Assembly: GCF_027922305.1 (NCBI RefSeq)
Contig: NZ_BSFK01000005.1
Coordinates: 1,054,001 to 1,118,000, forward strand
Reading direction: 5' to 3'
Origin: Methylopila jiangsuensis
GTDB taxonomy: Bacteria > Pseudomonadota > Alphaproteobacteria > Rhizobiales > Methylopilaceae
Length of the DNA stretch: 64,000 nt
How positions within the stretch are numbered: position 1 is the first letter of the stretch; each line of letters opens with the position of its first letter. The position numbers and the translations under genes were made by a program. Below the pieces are notes generated by a model. The model was given only the letters and a program-made list of their open reading frames with translations, was not told where the DNA came from and ran no database searches. This document shows positions 36,281-45,701 of this stretch, in pieces.

Positions 36281-38258
36281 GGCCTCGATCCGCTGGGCGC
36301 CGGCGCTGCTTCTGGCGCTGTTCGCCGTCGTGGGCGTGGCGGCGCTCTTTACGCGCGCCTCCGCCACGCTCCCGGCCTCCCTGTGGCTGACCGCGCTGGC
36401 CGGCCCCGCCGCGGACGACGTGCGGCAGGCGGTGTTCGCGCTGTCGCTCGCCCCCCGCGCCGCCGTGGCGCTGATGGCGGGCGCGGCGCTTGGGCTTGGC
36501 GGCGCGCTCTGCCAGCAGGCGCTGCGCAATCCGCTGGCGGAGCCGTCCGTGCTCGGCGTCAGCGCCGGCGCCCAGCTCGGGATCGTGTTCGCGACGCTCT
36601 ACGCGCCGGGGCTCCTGATGTTCGGCGCCGACGTCCCGGCGCTCGTGGGCGCGGCGCTCGCGGTCGGGGTCGCGCTGCTCGTCGCCGCGCGCGCGCGCTC
36701 GGCGCCCGTGGCCGTGACGCTGGGCGGCCTGATCTTCGGCCTGTTCTGCGCCAGCCTGACCGCGCTGCTGGTGATCCTGCACCGGGATTATCTGACCGAT
36801 CTGCTGCTGTGGCAGGCGGGCGCGCTGGACCAGACCGGCTGGAGCGTGGCGGCCGGGCTCGTCCCCCGCCTCGCGCTGGGCGCGCTCGCCGCCGCCCTGC
36901 TGGCGCGGCCGCTCGGCCTGCTGGACCTTCCCGACGACAGCGCCCGCAGCGCAGGAGCGCGCGTGGCGACCGTCCGCATCATCGCCTTCGCGCTGGCCGC
37001 GGCGCTCGCGGCGAGCGTCACCGCCTCGGTCGGCGTCATCGGCTTCGTCGGGCTCGCGGCGCCTCACATCGCGCGCTTCGCCGGCGCGCGGCGCTTCGCG
37101 GGGCGGCTCGTCCTGAGCGCGATCGTGGGCGCCGTCCTGCTGTTCTCCACCGACCAGCTCCTGCAGGCGACGCCGGGCCTGGGCTTCCTTCCCACCGGCG
37201 CCATGACGACGCTCGCCGGCGCGCCGCTGCTGCTCTGGTTGATGCGCCGGCTCCAGACCTCGCGCGGGGCGCCGGGCGGGCAGGACGCCGCCACGGCCCG
37301 GCGCTCCCCGTTCTGGCTCGTTCCCGCCCTGCCGGTTCTGGCGCTGCTGATGCTGGCGGCCTTGCAGTTCGGCCGGTCCGAGACCGGCTGGGAGTGGCTT
37401 CAGCCCGGCGCCGGGCTCGCGTCCGAACTGCGATGGCCGCGCGTGCTGGGGGCGGCCGCCGCCGGCGCGCTGGCCGCCCTGTCGGGCTACGTGCTCCAGA
37501 CGCTGTTCCGCAATCCTATGGCGAGCCCCGAACTGCTCGGCGTCGCGCAGGGCGCCGGCGTCGGCCTCGTGGCGCTCGCCGTCGCGGCTCCGGCGGCGGG
37601 CGGACTTGCGCCGCCGATCGCAGCCGCGCTCGGCGCCGCCGGAGCGCTCGGGCTTCTGGCGCTCGTCACCCGCGGCGGGACCGCGGCGCCGGACCGCGTG
37701 CTGCTGGCTGGCGCCGCGCTCGGCGCGCTGCTGGCGGGCCTTGCGACCCTGCTGCTGACGCTCGCCGGCCCGCGGGCGATCGCGCTCCTGAACTGGATGT
37801 CAGGCTCCACCTTCCTCGTCACCGGCGCGAGCGCGCGGATCGCGTTCTGCGCCGCGGCGGCGACGCTGCTGCTCTGCGCGCTGGCGCGGCGCGATCTCGC
37901 GCTGCTGGCGCTCGGCGACGTCGCCGCCGCCGCGCTCGGCCAGACGCCGGGCCGCGCCCGCGCGCGGCTCCTCGCGCTGGCGGCGCTCGCGGCCGGCGTC
38001 TCCACCATGATCGTCGGCCCCTTGAGCTTCATCGGGCTGATCGGCCCCCGCATGGCCCGCCTCGCAGGCTTCGGGGCGGGCGCGGCGGGCGCCCTCGCCT
38101 CCGCCGTGATCGGCGCCGCCCTGCTTGTGGGCGCGGACTGGATCGGCCGCAACGCCGCCTATCCCTGGCCCCTGCCCGCCGGCCTGATCGCCGCCCTCAT
38201 CGGCGCGCCGGCCGCGCTCGCCCTGCTCGTGGGGCGCGGAAGGCGGGCGCCAGGCTGA
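36273..38258 (+). CDS. fhuB: FhuB-like siderophore ABC permease, fused two-domain form
   Basis: The 661-residue protein contains two FecCD permease domains in one chain, as E. coli FhuB (660 residues) does. The repeated motifs are LGLGGALCQQALRNPLAEPSVLG-type and LSGYVLQTLFRNPMASPELLG-type, with GVIGFVGLAAPHIAR and GPLSFIGLIGPRMARLAG at the ends of the two halves. It forms the inner-membrane channel for ferric hydroxamates. The start is GTG at 36273, overlapping the binding-protein stop. An ATPase gene (fhuC) does not follow. Confidence 0.93.
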   Translation: MARASIRWAPALLLALFAVVGVAALFTRASATLPASLWLTALAGPAADDVRQAVFALSLAPRAAVALMAGAALGLGGALCQQALRNPLAEPSVLGVSAGAQLGIVFATLYAPGLLMFGADVPALVGAALAVGVALLVAARARSAPVAVTLGGLIFGLFCASLTALLVILHRDYLTDLLLWQAGALDQTGWSVAAGLVPRLALGALAAALLARPLGLLDLPDDSARSAGARVATVRIIAFALAAALAASVTASVGVIGFVGLAAPHIARFAGARRFAGRLVLSAIVGAVLLFSTDQLLQATPGLGFLPTGAMTTLAGAPLLLWLMRRLQTSRGAPGGQDAATARRSPFWLVPALPVLALLMLAALQFGRSETGWEWLQPGAGLASELRWPRVLGAAAAGALAALSGYVLQTLFRNPMASPELLGVAQGAGVGLVALAVAAPAAGGLAPPIAAALGAAGALGLLALVTRGGTAAPDRVLLAGAALGALLAGLATLLLTLAGPRAIALLNWMSGSTFLVTGASARIAFCAAAATLLLCALARRDLALLALGDVAAAALGQTPGRARARLLALAALAAGVSTMIVGPLSFIGLIGPRMARLAGFGAGAAGALASAVIGAALLVGADWIGRNAAYPWPLPAGLIAALIGAPAALALLVGRGRRAPG

Positions 38259-38351
38259 CCCCCAGCCGCCAGGCTCCCGCCGCGCGGAGTGGGCGAGGCC
38301 CGCGCTCCGGGCCCGTCGCCGATCCGGCGCGAACCGGGGGCGGGGCGTCGC

Positions 38352-40691
38352 TCACGCCGTCGGCTCAGCCGCTCTCATGACGAGCGAAAACGGCCAGTTC
38401 GGAGGGCTCACGCCGCCGCGCGGCCGCGATGCGGCGGTCTCCGCCGCGCCATCGAAGTCCGTCCGGTGCCAGTTGCTCTTCGTGTGCTTGTAGGACGCGC
38501 GGCATCCAGACACGCAGAACCGCAGCGTTTCGTGCAGATCGGCGATCGCCATGTCCCGCCCCAGACGCTCGAGCCGCTTCGGGTCCCCGGCCAGATGCGT
38601 CGCCACCATGCGCGTCATCAGGCCCGGTCCGGTCGCCAGCCAGATGGTGTCGCGATCGCCCCGCAGGACGGAGCGGACGGCCTCGTTCAGCGCGGCGCCG
38701 ATCAACGGATGCCGCGGCCGGACCGCCAGGATGTTGTTCCCGATGGAGCCGAGCTTTTCCTGCCGGGCGACGAACTCGCGCCCGCGCAGGAACGGGTCCA
38801 GCGGCGCCACGCAGCGGTCGTCGGCGTCGGCGTAGACGCCGCCCTCCTCGTACAGCACCGCGAGCCGCAGGATGTCCGCCCGGCCGGCGGCCGACAGCGC
38901 CAGACGGAACGCGCGCTGCGTGTTCTCGTCGGTCCGCTCGGAAAGATAAAGCCGGGCGGACTGGCGAGAATGGCGGACGTGATCGAACGTGGGATTCTCG
39001 GCGATCCAGCTGTCCATCAGATCGCGCACGTCCTCCGGAACGACGTCCTCGTCCCAGTACTGGTGGATGCGCTTGGGAATGCGCCAGTCCGCATCGCGCG
39101 CCGCCGACATGTCCAGTCGGCCGTTCTGGCGCAGGTGGATCATGGCCGCCATGGCGACGCCGGTGTGATGACCGAAGGCGCGGATCGCGTCGCTGAAATC
39201 GCTCCATCGGCCGGATTCCTGCGCGCCCTTGATGGCCGCCACCGCCTCCCGATCCGCCGCGAGATCGTTGACGATGGCTCCCATCAGCCCCGAGGAGACG
39301 TTTCGTTTGACACCGCGCGGCCGCAAAGCCGCCGCGCGCCGCAGCGACGCCCTGGCGTCCGCGACGTTCGCCATCATGATGTCGAGCTGCGCCATGGCGT
39401 TGAGTTCGCCCTGCGTCGGGCGATCGAGACAGGCCAGAAGCCGCCGGGCCTCGTCGAGCCGCCACCGCTGACGCAGCCGTCCCGCCTGCAGGACGTCACA
39501 CTCCCGCTTCAGCGTGGGATGATCGCGCGCAAGCCGTTCGAGGGCCTCGAAGGCGCCGCCGGACGCGCCGCGGAGCCCGTCCTGAAGCGCCGAAAAGCGC
39601 ATCAGCTTCGCGTCGTCCCCGAACCGAGCGCGGGCCTCGGCCAGAACCCCCGCCGCCTCCCGCGTCAGTCCGAAGCCGATCAGAAGCTCCGCGAACGCCC
39701 TTTCCAGATCGGCGTTCGGCTCGCAACACATCCGCCCGCGTCGCAGATGGGCGATGGCCGCACGCATGGACTCGTGGCGCGAGGCGTGCCGCGCCAGATC
39801 GAGCCAGCATCTGGGCGAGGTCGCCACGGTTTCGGCGGCGCGCAGGAACAGTTCGCCGGCGTCCTGGACCCGGCCGGCGCGCATGACGCAATGGGCCAGA
39901 TCCCGGAGCAGCATCGGATCCGAAGCGGCGTCCGACAGCGCCTCCCGATGGAGCGCGATGGCCTCCTCCGTGCGCCCCGAATCCTGCAGCAGACGCGCAA
40001 GGCGCGCGATCACGCCCCGATGGGCCGGCTCCAGCGCCAGCGCCCGGCGCAGCGCGCCTTCGGCCTCGCGCATTTCCGCGCTCCGCAGGAGAAGGTCGGC
40101 GAGGGTAATCAGGTCCTGAACCGAGGGCGATCGCTCCACCACATGACGCATCACCTCGGCCGCCTCGCGCGCGCGGCCGTGCGCCGCCAGCAGCCGGGCG
40201 AGCGAACGGCCGGCGGCGCGCCCGCCATGGTCGGCGTCCCACGCCCGCCGGAACAGCGCTTCGGCCTCCGCCTCGTCCCCTTGCGTCAGCCTGAGTTCGC
40301 CAAGGCGTCGCGCCACGTCGCCGTGAGGCTCCCGCGCCATCACCTGACGCAGCGCCAGCACCGCCTCCTCGACCCGGCCGCTGTCCGCCAGCAGCTTCGC
40401 CAGCGGCCGGCCCGCCGCCCTGCCGCCCGGCGCCTCGTCCCACGCCTGCCGCAGCAGCGTCTCCGCCTCGGCGGCGTCGCCCCGCTTCAGCCGAAGCTCG
40501 CCGAGACGTCGCGCCATGTCGCCATTGGGCTCCCGCGCCATAACCTGCCGCAGAACCGCCTCCGCCTCTTCGATGCGACCGCTGTCGGCGAGCAGCTTCG
40601 CCAGCGGCCGCCCCACCGCGCGGCCGCCCGGATCCGCATCCCAGGCCCGGCGCAGCGACAGTTCGGCTCCGCCGTCACGGTTCAACGTCAC
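38352..40691 (-). CDS. TPR-repeat protein with C-terminal sugar-transferase (DXD) domain
   Basis: The 779-residue protein begins with tetratricopeptide-like helical repeats (about 13-380) and ends with a glycosyltransferase of the Gly_transf_sug/OCH1 type (about 540-740). The latter shows IPKRIHQYWDEDVVPED, then DILRLAVLYEEGGVYADADD with the DXD metal site. No transmembrane segment is visible. It probably adds a sugar to surface polysaccharide or a protein. The GTG at 40691 with GGGAGCG upstream was chosen; a longer frame would be Arg-rich. The first two 67-residue units are nearly identical. Confidence 0.82.
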   Translation of the reverse strand: MTLNRDGGAELSLRRAWDADPGGRAVGRPLAKLLADSGRIEEAEAVLRQVMAREPNGDMARRLGELRLKRGDAAEAETLLRQAWDEAPGGRAAGRPLAKLLADSGRVEEAVLALRQVMAREPHGDVARRLGELRLTQGDEAEAEALFRRAWDADHGGRAAGRSLARLLAAHGRAREAAEVMRHVVERSPSVQDLITLADLLLRSAEMREAEGALRRALALEPAHRGVIARLARLLQDSGRTEEAIALHREALSDAASDPMLLRDLAHCVMRAGRVQDAGELFLRAAETVATSPRCWLDLARHASRHESMRAAIAHLRRGRMCCEPNADLERAFAELLIGFGLTREAAGVLAEARARFGDDAKLMRFSALQDGLRGASGGAFEALERLARDHPTLKRECDVLQAGRLRQRWRLDEARRLLACLDRPTQGELNAMAQLDIMMANVADARASLRRAAALRPRGVKRNVSSGLMGAIVNDLAADREAVAAIKGAQESGRWSDFSDAIRAFGHHTGVAMAAMIHLRQNGRLDMSAARDADWRIPKRIHQYWDEDVVPEDVRDLMDSWIAENPTFDHVRHSRQSARLYLSERTDENTQRAFRLALSAAGRADILRLAVLYEEGGVYADADDRCVAPLDPFLRGREFVARQEKLGSIGNNILAVRPRHPLIGAALNEAVRSVLRGDRDTIWLATGPGLMTRMVATHLAGDPKRLERLGRDMAIADLHETLRFCVSGCRASYKHTKSNWHRTDFDGAAETAASRPRGGVSPPNWPFSLVMRAAEPTA
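40050..40652 (-). repeat. Three tandem 201-base coding repeats in the TPR-glycosyltransferase gene
   Basis: Units of 67 codons lie at 40652-40452, 40451-40251 and 40250-40050. Units 1 and 2 differ in only about ten residues; unit 3 diverges after its first 30 residues. Each starts R-[RQ]-A-W-D. The near identity suggests recent duplication and possible copy-number change. Confidence 0.85.
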
Positions 40692-41241
40692 GTTCGCTCC
40701 CGGTCTTGTGCGATGGCGTCGGGTCTCGGGGCGTGGCCCGAACCGTCTGCGATAGGGGTCGCCGCGCCCTGCCCGCATCGTTCTCCGCGCCACGCCGGCG
40801 CCACAGGGCTGGCCGTTCGCCCGACGGCGCGCCGCCTTCGCATGCCGCCGGCCGAGGCCCGCTTCACGTCCGCTGGACAGCGTCGACGCAGGCCGCATTG
40901 TGGCGCATCGGCGTCGAAATTGTCACAGTTTCATGACCTCGAAAGTGTGGAAAAAACCGAAGCTTTGGATGGTTCGTCTTGCCGCGGAGCTTCCGCACGA
41001 AGCGTTATCCGTACGGCGTGCGACGCTTGGGAAAGGTTGGACGGGCGATTGAACCGGTTCGTGGTCGGCGGGCTTCGCCGCCGCCATAACGAGGCTCTAT
41101 CCACCAACGGACATGTGGCGCGGTCAAGGGCGATCCTGCTTCGGCGGCAGGTGAGCGCCCCGCGCTTCACGACTGGGAAAGACCTTGCGTCACGTCGTGA
41201 CGCATTCAGATGTTTTGGACTCTTGCGCAGGAAGACGATCG
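40692..41241. other. 550-base divergent intergenic region
   Basis: The region lies between the divergent glycosyltransferase and Hint-protein genes. A reading frame on the minus strand (40931-41251) is arginine-rich with no recognisable motif and is not called. The right end holds a perfect 19-base palindrome and AT-richer DNA, so promoters probably lie there. I see nothing else. Confidence 0.6.
41186..41204. promoter_or_regulatory. Perfect 19-base palindrome before the Hint-protein gene
   Basis: TGCGTCACG-T-CGTGACGCA is a perfect inverted repeat with a one-base centre, 37 bases upstream of the GTG start. This size and symmetry are typical of operators for dimeric regulators. The regulator is unknown. 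Confidence 0.6.
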
Positions 41242-42174
41242 GTGGCGACATTCAATTACAGTTTTGCCGGATTATACAGCCTTGATAATGGCGCCTACAC
41301 TTACAGTATGTCGGCTAGCCAGAATGATTTCCTGACGGACAACGATGGCTCGGACACCGTGTTCTCGGTCGGGGAGAACCTCGATTTCTCCTCCGGCTCC
41401 GCCGGTCTGTTTGAAGGCGTCACGACGATCGGCGACCACGTCTATGTGGTCGTGAGCAACCCGAACGACCCCAGCCAGATCGCTCTCGCGGGCCCCTCGG
41501 ACCCCGGCGCCGATGGCGGCCCCGGCTGGCCCCAGACCATCGACCCGGCTGACATCAACGCTGCGGACTTCGCCACCTGCTTCGCGGCGGGCGCGCCCAT
41601 CGCCACCCCGCATGGCGAGCGCGCCGTAGAGACGCTCGCCATCGGCGATCTGATCCTCACCGCGGACGGCCGCGCCGTGCCTGTAAAGTGGGTCGGCCGC
41701 CAGACCGTGCATCGCGTCTTCACGCCCGAGTTCGGCTTCCGCCCGGTCCGCATCCGCGCCGGCGCGCTGGATGAGAACGTTCCGCACGCCGACCTTGTCG
41801 TCACCTCAGACCACGGCATGCTGATCGACGATCTCGTCGTCCAGGCCGGCGCGCTGGTGAACGACCGCTCCATCACCCGCGTCCCTTACGCGGACCTGCC
41901 CGAGCAGGCGACCTATTTCCACATCGAGACCGAGAACCACGAGGCGATCCTCGCCGCCGGCGCTCCGGCCGAGACCTTCGTGGACAACGTCACCCGCCGC
42001 CGCTTCGACAATCATGCGGAATACGCCGCCCTCTACGACGTCGAGGCCTACGCCATCGAGGAGATGGACCGGCCGCGGGTAAAGGCCGCCCGCCAGCTCC
42101 CCGCAGCGATCCGCGCCCGGCTGGAACGCCGCGCAGACGCGATCGACGGCGCGAGCGCGGCCGAGGCCGCCTGA
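41242..42174 (+). CDS. Hint-domain (Hedgehog/intein-like) protein
   Basis: The 310-residue protein has an N-terminal Asp/Ser-rich part (1-110; YSLDNGAYTYSMSASQNDF) and a bacterial Hint_2-type domain from Cys113 (CFAAGAPIATPHGERAVETL, then AIGDLILTADGRAVPVKWVGRQ). The segment SDHGMLIDDLVVQAGALVND and the closing EAILAAGAPAETFVDN are typical of these domains. Such domains can cleave peptide bonds autocatalytically, and many occur in type I-secreted surface proteins. I see no RTX repeats here. The start is GTG with AGGAAG seven bases upstream. Confidence 0.85.
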   Translation: MATFNYSFAGLYSLDNGAYTYSMSASQNDFLTDNDGSDTVFSVGENLDFSSGSAGLFEGVTTIGDHVYVVVSNPNDPSQIALAGPSDPGADGGPGWPQTIDPADINAADFATCFAAGAPIATPHGERAVETLAIGDLILTADGRAVPVKWVGRQTVHRVFTPEFGFRPVRIRAGALDENVPHADLVVTSDHGMLIDDLVVQAGALVNDRSITRVPYADLPEQATYFHIETENHEAILAAGAPAETFVDNVTRRRFDNHAEYAALYDVEAYAIEEMDRPRVKAARQLPAAIRARLERRADAIDGASAAEAA

Positions 42175-42284
42175 CGCGGACGACCGTCACGCCCGGAACG
42201 CGAGGCCCGCCCAGGCCCGCCTTCCGGGCGGTTGGCCCAGCATCGGACACGATCTAAGCTCCTGACCAACATGAGGAGCGCGTC

Positions 42285-43217
42285 ATGAGCTGGAATCCTT
42301 CTCTTGAGCCGGGTTGCCCGGACGCCGCCCATCTCGACCAGATCGAGACCCTGATCATTCCCCGCGCCCACGACCTCGGCGGCTTCGAGGTGCGGCGGGC
42401 GCTGCCGGCCCCCAAGCGGCAGATGGTGGGGCCGTTCATCTTCTTCGATCAGGCGGGGCCGGCGGAGTTCATCACCGGCAAGGGCGTGGACGTGCGTCCG
42501 CACCCCCATATCGGCCTCGCCACCGTGACGTATCTCTACCGCGGCGAGTTCCAGCACCGGGACAGTCTTGGCTCGAACCAGACCATCCTGCCCGGCGCCG
42601 TGAACTGGATGGTGGCGGGCCGGGGCGTCACCCATTCGGAGCGCACCAGCGAGGAGACCCGCAGGCGCCCCCATGCGCTCTACGGCATCCAGACCTGGGT
42701 CGCCCTGCCGGAGGATCAGGAGGACGCCGCGCCGAGCTTCGAGCACCACGCCAGGGAGACGCTGCCGGAGTTCGAGGACGGCGGCGTGGCGCTGCGCCTC
42801 ATCCTCGGCCGCGCCTATGGCGAGACGGCGCCCGCCAGCGTGTTCTCCGACACCTTCTACGCCGACGTGACGCTCGCGCCCGGCGCGCGCCTTCCGCTGC
42901 CGGACGACCACGAGGACCGGGGGCTCTATGTGGTGGAGGGCTCGGTCACGATCGCCGGCCAGATGTTCGACGCCGGGCGGATGATGGTGTTCCGCCCCGG
43001 CGACCGCATCACGGTCGCCGCCGGCGAACAGGGCGCGCGGCTTATGGCGCTCGGCGGCGCGACGCTGAGCGGGCCGCGCTACGTGTGGTGGAACTTCGTG
43101 TCGTCGAGCCGGGAGAAAATCCGGGCCGCCAAGGAGGACTGGCGGCGCGGCGTCTGGGGCGAAGGCCTGTTCGACCTGCCGCCGGACGACCGGGCCGAGT
43201 TCATCCCGCTGCCCTGA
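42285..43217 (+). CDS. Pirin-family protein
   Basis: The 310-residue bicupin protein carries the metal-binding pirin motif DVRPHPHIGLATVTYLYRG and QHRDSLGS, with WMVAGRGVTHSERT and GIQTWVALP, the usual quercetinase-like N-terminal cupin pattern. The C-terminal cupin holds LYVVEGSVTIAGQ. Bacterial pirins include quercetin dioxygenases and regulators of pyruvate metabolism, so the exact role is open. The start has GAGGAGC upstream. It converges on ctaA. Confidence 0.93.
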   Translation: MSWNPSLEPGCPDAAHLDQIETLIIPRAHDLGGFEVRRALPAPKRQMVGPFIFFDQAGPAEFITGKGVDVRPHPHIGLATVTYLYRGEFQHRDSLGSNQTILPGAVNWMVAGRGVTHSERTSEETRRRPHALYGIQTWVALPEDQEDAAPSFEHHARETLPEFEDGGVALRLILGRAYGETAPASVFSDTFYADVTLAPGARLPLPDDHEDRGLYVVEGSVTIAGQMFDAGRMMVFRPGDRITVAAGEQGARLMALGGATLSGPRYVWWNFVSSSREKIRAAKEDWRRGVWGEGLFDLPPDDRAEFIPLP

Positions 43218-43229
43218 GACGGCCGGCGG

Positions 43230-44309
43230 TCAGGCCGCGGGCTGTTTCGCCCGCTGCGCGATCAGGCCGGCGTTGGCGACCGCGAGGCCGAGCACCACCA
43301 CCGCGCCGAACTGATGCGCCAGCCCCGCCCACAGCGGCACCACCAGCACCAGCGCGGCGATCCCGAGCGCCGCCTGCGCGATCATCAGATGCAGCAGCGC
43401 CACCGCCCGGCGGCGCGCGCGGGGGCAGAGCTTCGACCGCGCCACCCGCACCGCGTAGAGCGCGGTCGCGGCCAGCAGCGCATAGGCGCCGATGCGGTGG
43501 TTGAGCTGCACCAGCGCCACGTTGTCGACGAAGTTCTCCCACCACGGCGTGACCGCGAACAGCGCCTCGCGCGACGGCGCGAAGCCGCCGTCCATCAGGG
43601 GCCAGGTGTTGAAGGTGAAGCCCGCGCGCGAGCCCGCCACCAGCCCGCCCAGCAGGATCTGGGCGAAGGAGAGCGCCGTGACCGCGTAGGCGCCGAAGCG
43701 CAAGCCCTTGGGCAGCGTCACGGGATCGCGCCCGAACTGCCTCAGATGCGCGAGGAACAGCACGATCGCGCTGAAGAAGATCAGCGCGAAGCCGAGATGC
43801 AGCGTCAGCTTCACCGGCGCGACCGCCGTCATGCCGGGCTCGAGGCCCGAGGCCACCATGATCCAGCCGATCGCCCCCTGAGCGGCCAGCAGCAGCCCCA
43901 TGCCGAACAGGACCAGCCCTTCGCGCTTCGACACCCTTCGGGTGGCCGCGGCGAGGATCAGCCCGCCCAGAAACACCAGCCCGATCAGCCGGCCGAGCTG
44001 ACGGTGGCCCCACTCCCACCAGTAGATGAACTGGAACTCGCCGAGCGACATGCCTTCGTTCAGCAGCTTGTATTGCGGGCTGGCGCGGTACTTGTCGAAC
44101 TCGCTCATCCACGCGGCCTCGCCCAGCGGCGGGATCGAGCCGGTGATCGGCTTCCACTCCGTGATCGACAGGCCGGAGCCGGTGAGCCGGGTGGCGCCGC
44201 CGATCACGACCATGAGCGCCACGAGCGCCAGCGTCAGCATCAGCCAGGCGCGGACGAAGCGGCGGCGGGGGGCGGCGCCGGACGCCGAGGGGGACGCGGG
44301 ATCGGACAC
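43230..44309 (-). CDS. ctaA: CtaA (COX15), haem A synthase
   Basis: CtaA oxidises the haem O methyl group to haem A for cytochrome aa3 oxidase. The 359-residue protein has about eight transmembrane helices. Haem-ligand histidines lie in EWGHRQLGRLIG, LHLGFALIFF, LNHRIGAYALL and AHQFGAVVVLG, and GGATRLTGSGLSITEWKPITG is a family signature. The GTG at 44309 was preferred because GGGAGG lies 10 bases upstream and the upstream extension is an unrelated basic stretch. Confidence 0.95.
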   Translation of the reverse strand: MSDPASPSASGAAPRRRFVRAWLMLTLALVALMVVIGGATRLTGSGLSITEWKPITGSIPPLGEAAWMSEFDKYRASPQYKLLNEGMSLGEFQFIYWWEWGHRQLGRLIGLVFLGGLILAAATRRVSKREGLVLFGMGLLLAAQGAIGWIMVASGLEPGMTAVAPVKLTLHLGFALIFFSAIVLFLAHLRQFGRDPVTLPKGLRFGAYAVTALSFAQILLGGLVAGSRAGFTFNTWPLMDGGFAPSREALFAVTPWWENFVDNVALVQLNHRIGAYALLAATALYAVRVARSKLCPRARRRAVALLHLMIAQAALGIAALVLVVPLWAGLAHQFGAVVVLGLAVANAGLIAQRAKQPAA

Positions 44310-44429
44310 GGAACGCGCGCCTCCCGGCGCAAGGCTTGATCGCAAAAGGCTGGAGCGGTTTAAGTCCCGGGCGTCGCGCGGACAAGGCGGCGCATCGTCC
44401 ACCCTCCCCTTGAGCGGAATCCGAGCCCC

Positions 44430-44636
44430 ATGCCCCCTCGCGTCAAGAAACTGATCGGGCTGGCGGCGCTGGTGGCGGGCGTCTGCGTCTACGCCTTCAT
44501 CGTGATGTTCGTGGGCCAGCTCACCATGGCGGACAAGCCGGCCTGGGTTCAGCTCGCCTTCTTCGGCTTTTTCGGACTGGTCTGGACCGTGCCCGCCGCC
44601 CTTCTCATCCGCTGGATGGAGCGGCTGGAGCGCTGA
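44430..44636 (+). CDS. DUF2842-family small membrane protein
   Basis: The 68-residue protein has two transmembrane helices (about 8-31 and 40-61) and the pattern KKLIGLAALVAGVCVYAF, then WTVPAALLIRWMERL, matching the alphaproteobacterial DUF2842 family of unknown function. It is often found near ctaA, and it is divergent from ctaA here. Confidence 0.8.
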   Translation: MPPRVKKLIGLAALVAGVCVYAFIVMFVGQLTMADKPAWVQLAFFGFFGLVWTVPAALLIRWMERLER

Positions 44637-44648
44637 ACGGCGCGCATA

Positions 44649-45701
44649 TCAGGCCCGGCCGCGCTTCAGCATCCGCATCAGCAGGAACGGCGTGCCGGCG
44701 AGCAGCGCGTCCAGCGCCGCGGCGGTCTGGAAATGGCCGTTCAGCGACACCCGCGGCAGCGCGGTGGGCGTCGCCGCATGGGAGCGGTGGATGTGGCCCG
44801 GCCGCGTGGTCACGGCGGTGGTGAAGCCCAGCTCGGCCGCGAGCGCGTAATCCCGCGGGCCGGCGGCGGAGCGGTCGCCCACCGGATAGGCGAAATGCGC
44901 CGCCTCCAGCCCGAGCTTTCGGCGGATGGCCTCGCGGCTGTCCGCCATCTCCGCCCGCGCCACGTCGTCCGGATGCTTGGCGAGCATCGGATGGGTCACC
45001 GTATGGGCGCCGATGGCGATCAGCGGGTGACGGGCCACCTCCTTCAGCTCGTTCCAGTCCATGCACAGTTCGCGCGCGAAGCTCAGAGGATCGACCCCGG
45101 CCGCGCGGCCGAGGCGCCGCACCTCGGCGCGGAGATGCTCCTCCGACCCGGAGCGGAGCCGCCAGTAGACCGCGTTCCAGGCCGCCTGCTTCTGGCGCGC
45201 CGTCGCGGTCGGCAGCACCGCCTCGCCGCGGCCGAGATCCATGTAGATGCGGCGGGAGCGGGCGATGGCCTCCTCCAGCTCCAGCCACCAGATATCGGCG
45301 TCCTGTTCGGCGAAACGGCTGGCGACGAACAGCGTCGCCGGCGCGCCGTGCCGCTCCAGGATCGGCAGCGCGTGGTCGCGCACGTCGCGATAACCGTCGT
45401 CGAAGGTGACGTGCAGGAACGGCCGGTAGGACACGCCGGTCAGGGTGCGCCGCCAGGCCTCGTCCAGCGACACGAAATCGAAGCCGAGCTTGCGGGCGCC
45501 CGCCAGCGCCTGATCCAGAAACGCGGGCTCGATCTCCAGCAGGCGGTTCGGCGCGAAATCGCGCGCACGCCAGGGGCGCACATGGTGCAGCGTGAGAATG
45601 ACGCCGAGCCCCTGCGCGCGGGCGCGCAGGCCCCGGTTGAGGCCACCGGCGCGCAGCGCGGCGAACGCCGCGCGAAAAGCCTGCGTTCGCGCCGCCGCCA
45701 T
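44649..45701 (-). CDS. Polysaccharide deacetylase (NodB homology)
   Basis: The 350-residue protein has the NodB motifs TFDDGYRD (catalytic Asp and first metal site) and GAHTVTHP (metal-binding His pair), and the later AYPVGD segment. An N-terminal LTLHHVRPW and a family-specific insert (about 135-200) precede the second motif. It removes acetyl groups from a polysaccharide, plausibly an exopolysaccharide or capsule. No signal peptide is clear. It is divergent from the Tad-like operon across an AT-rich gap. Confidence 0.88.
   Translation of the reverse strand: MAAARTQAFRAAFAALRAGGLNRGLRARAQGLGVILTLHHVRPWRARDFAPNRLLEIEPAFLDQALAGARKLGFDFVSLDEAWRRTLTGVSYRPFLHVTFDDGYRDVRDHALPILERHGAPATLFVASRFAEQDADIWWLELEEAIARSRRIYMDLGRGEAVLPTATARQKQAAWNAVYWRLRSGSEEHLRAEVRRLGRAAGVDPLSFARELCMDWNELKEVARHPLIAIGAHTVTHPMLAKHPDDVARAEMADSREAIRRKLGLEAAHFAYPVGDRSAAGPRDYALAAELGFTTAVTTRPGHIHRSHAATPTALPRVSLNGHFQTAAALDALLAGTPFLLMRMLKRGRA

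Noticed and set aside
40931-41251. 106-codon minus-strand frame
   Set aside because: Arginine-rich, no recognisable domain, no ribosome-binding site, and it overlaps the operator-like palindrome.
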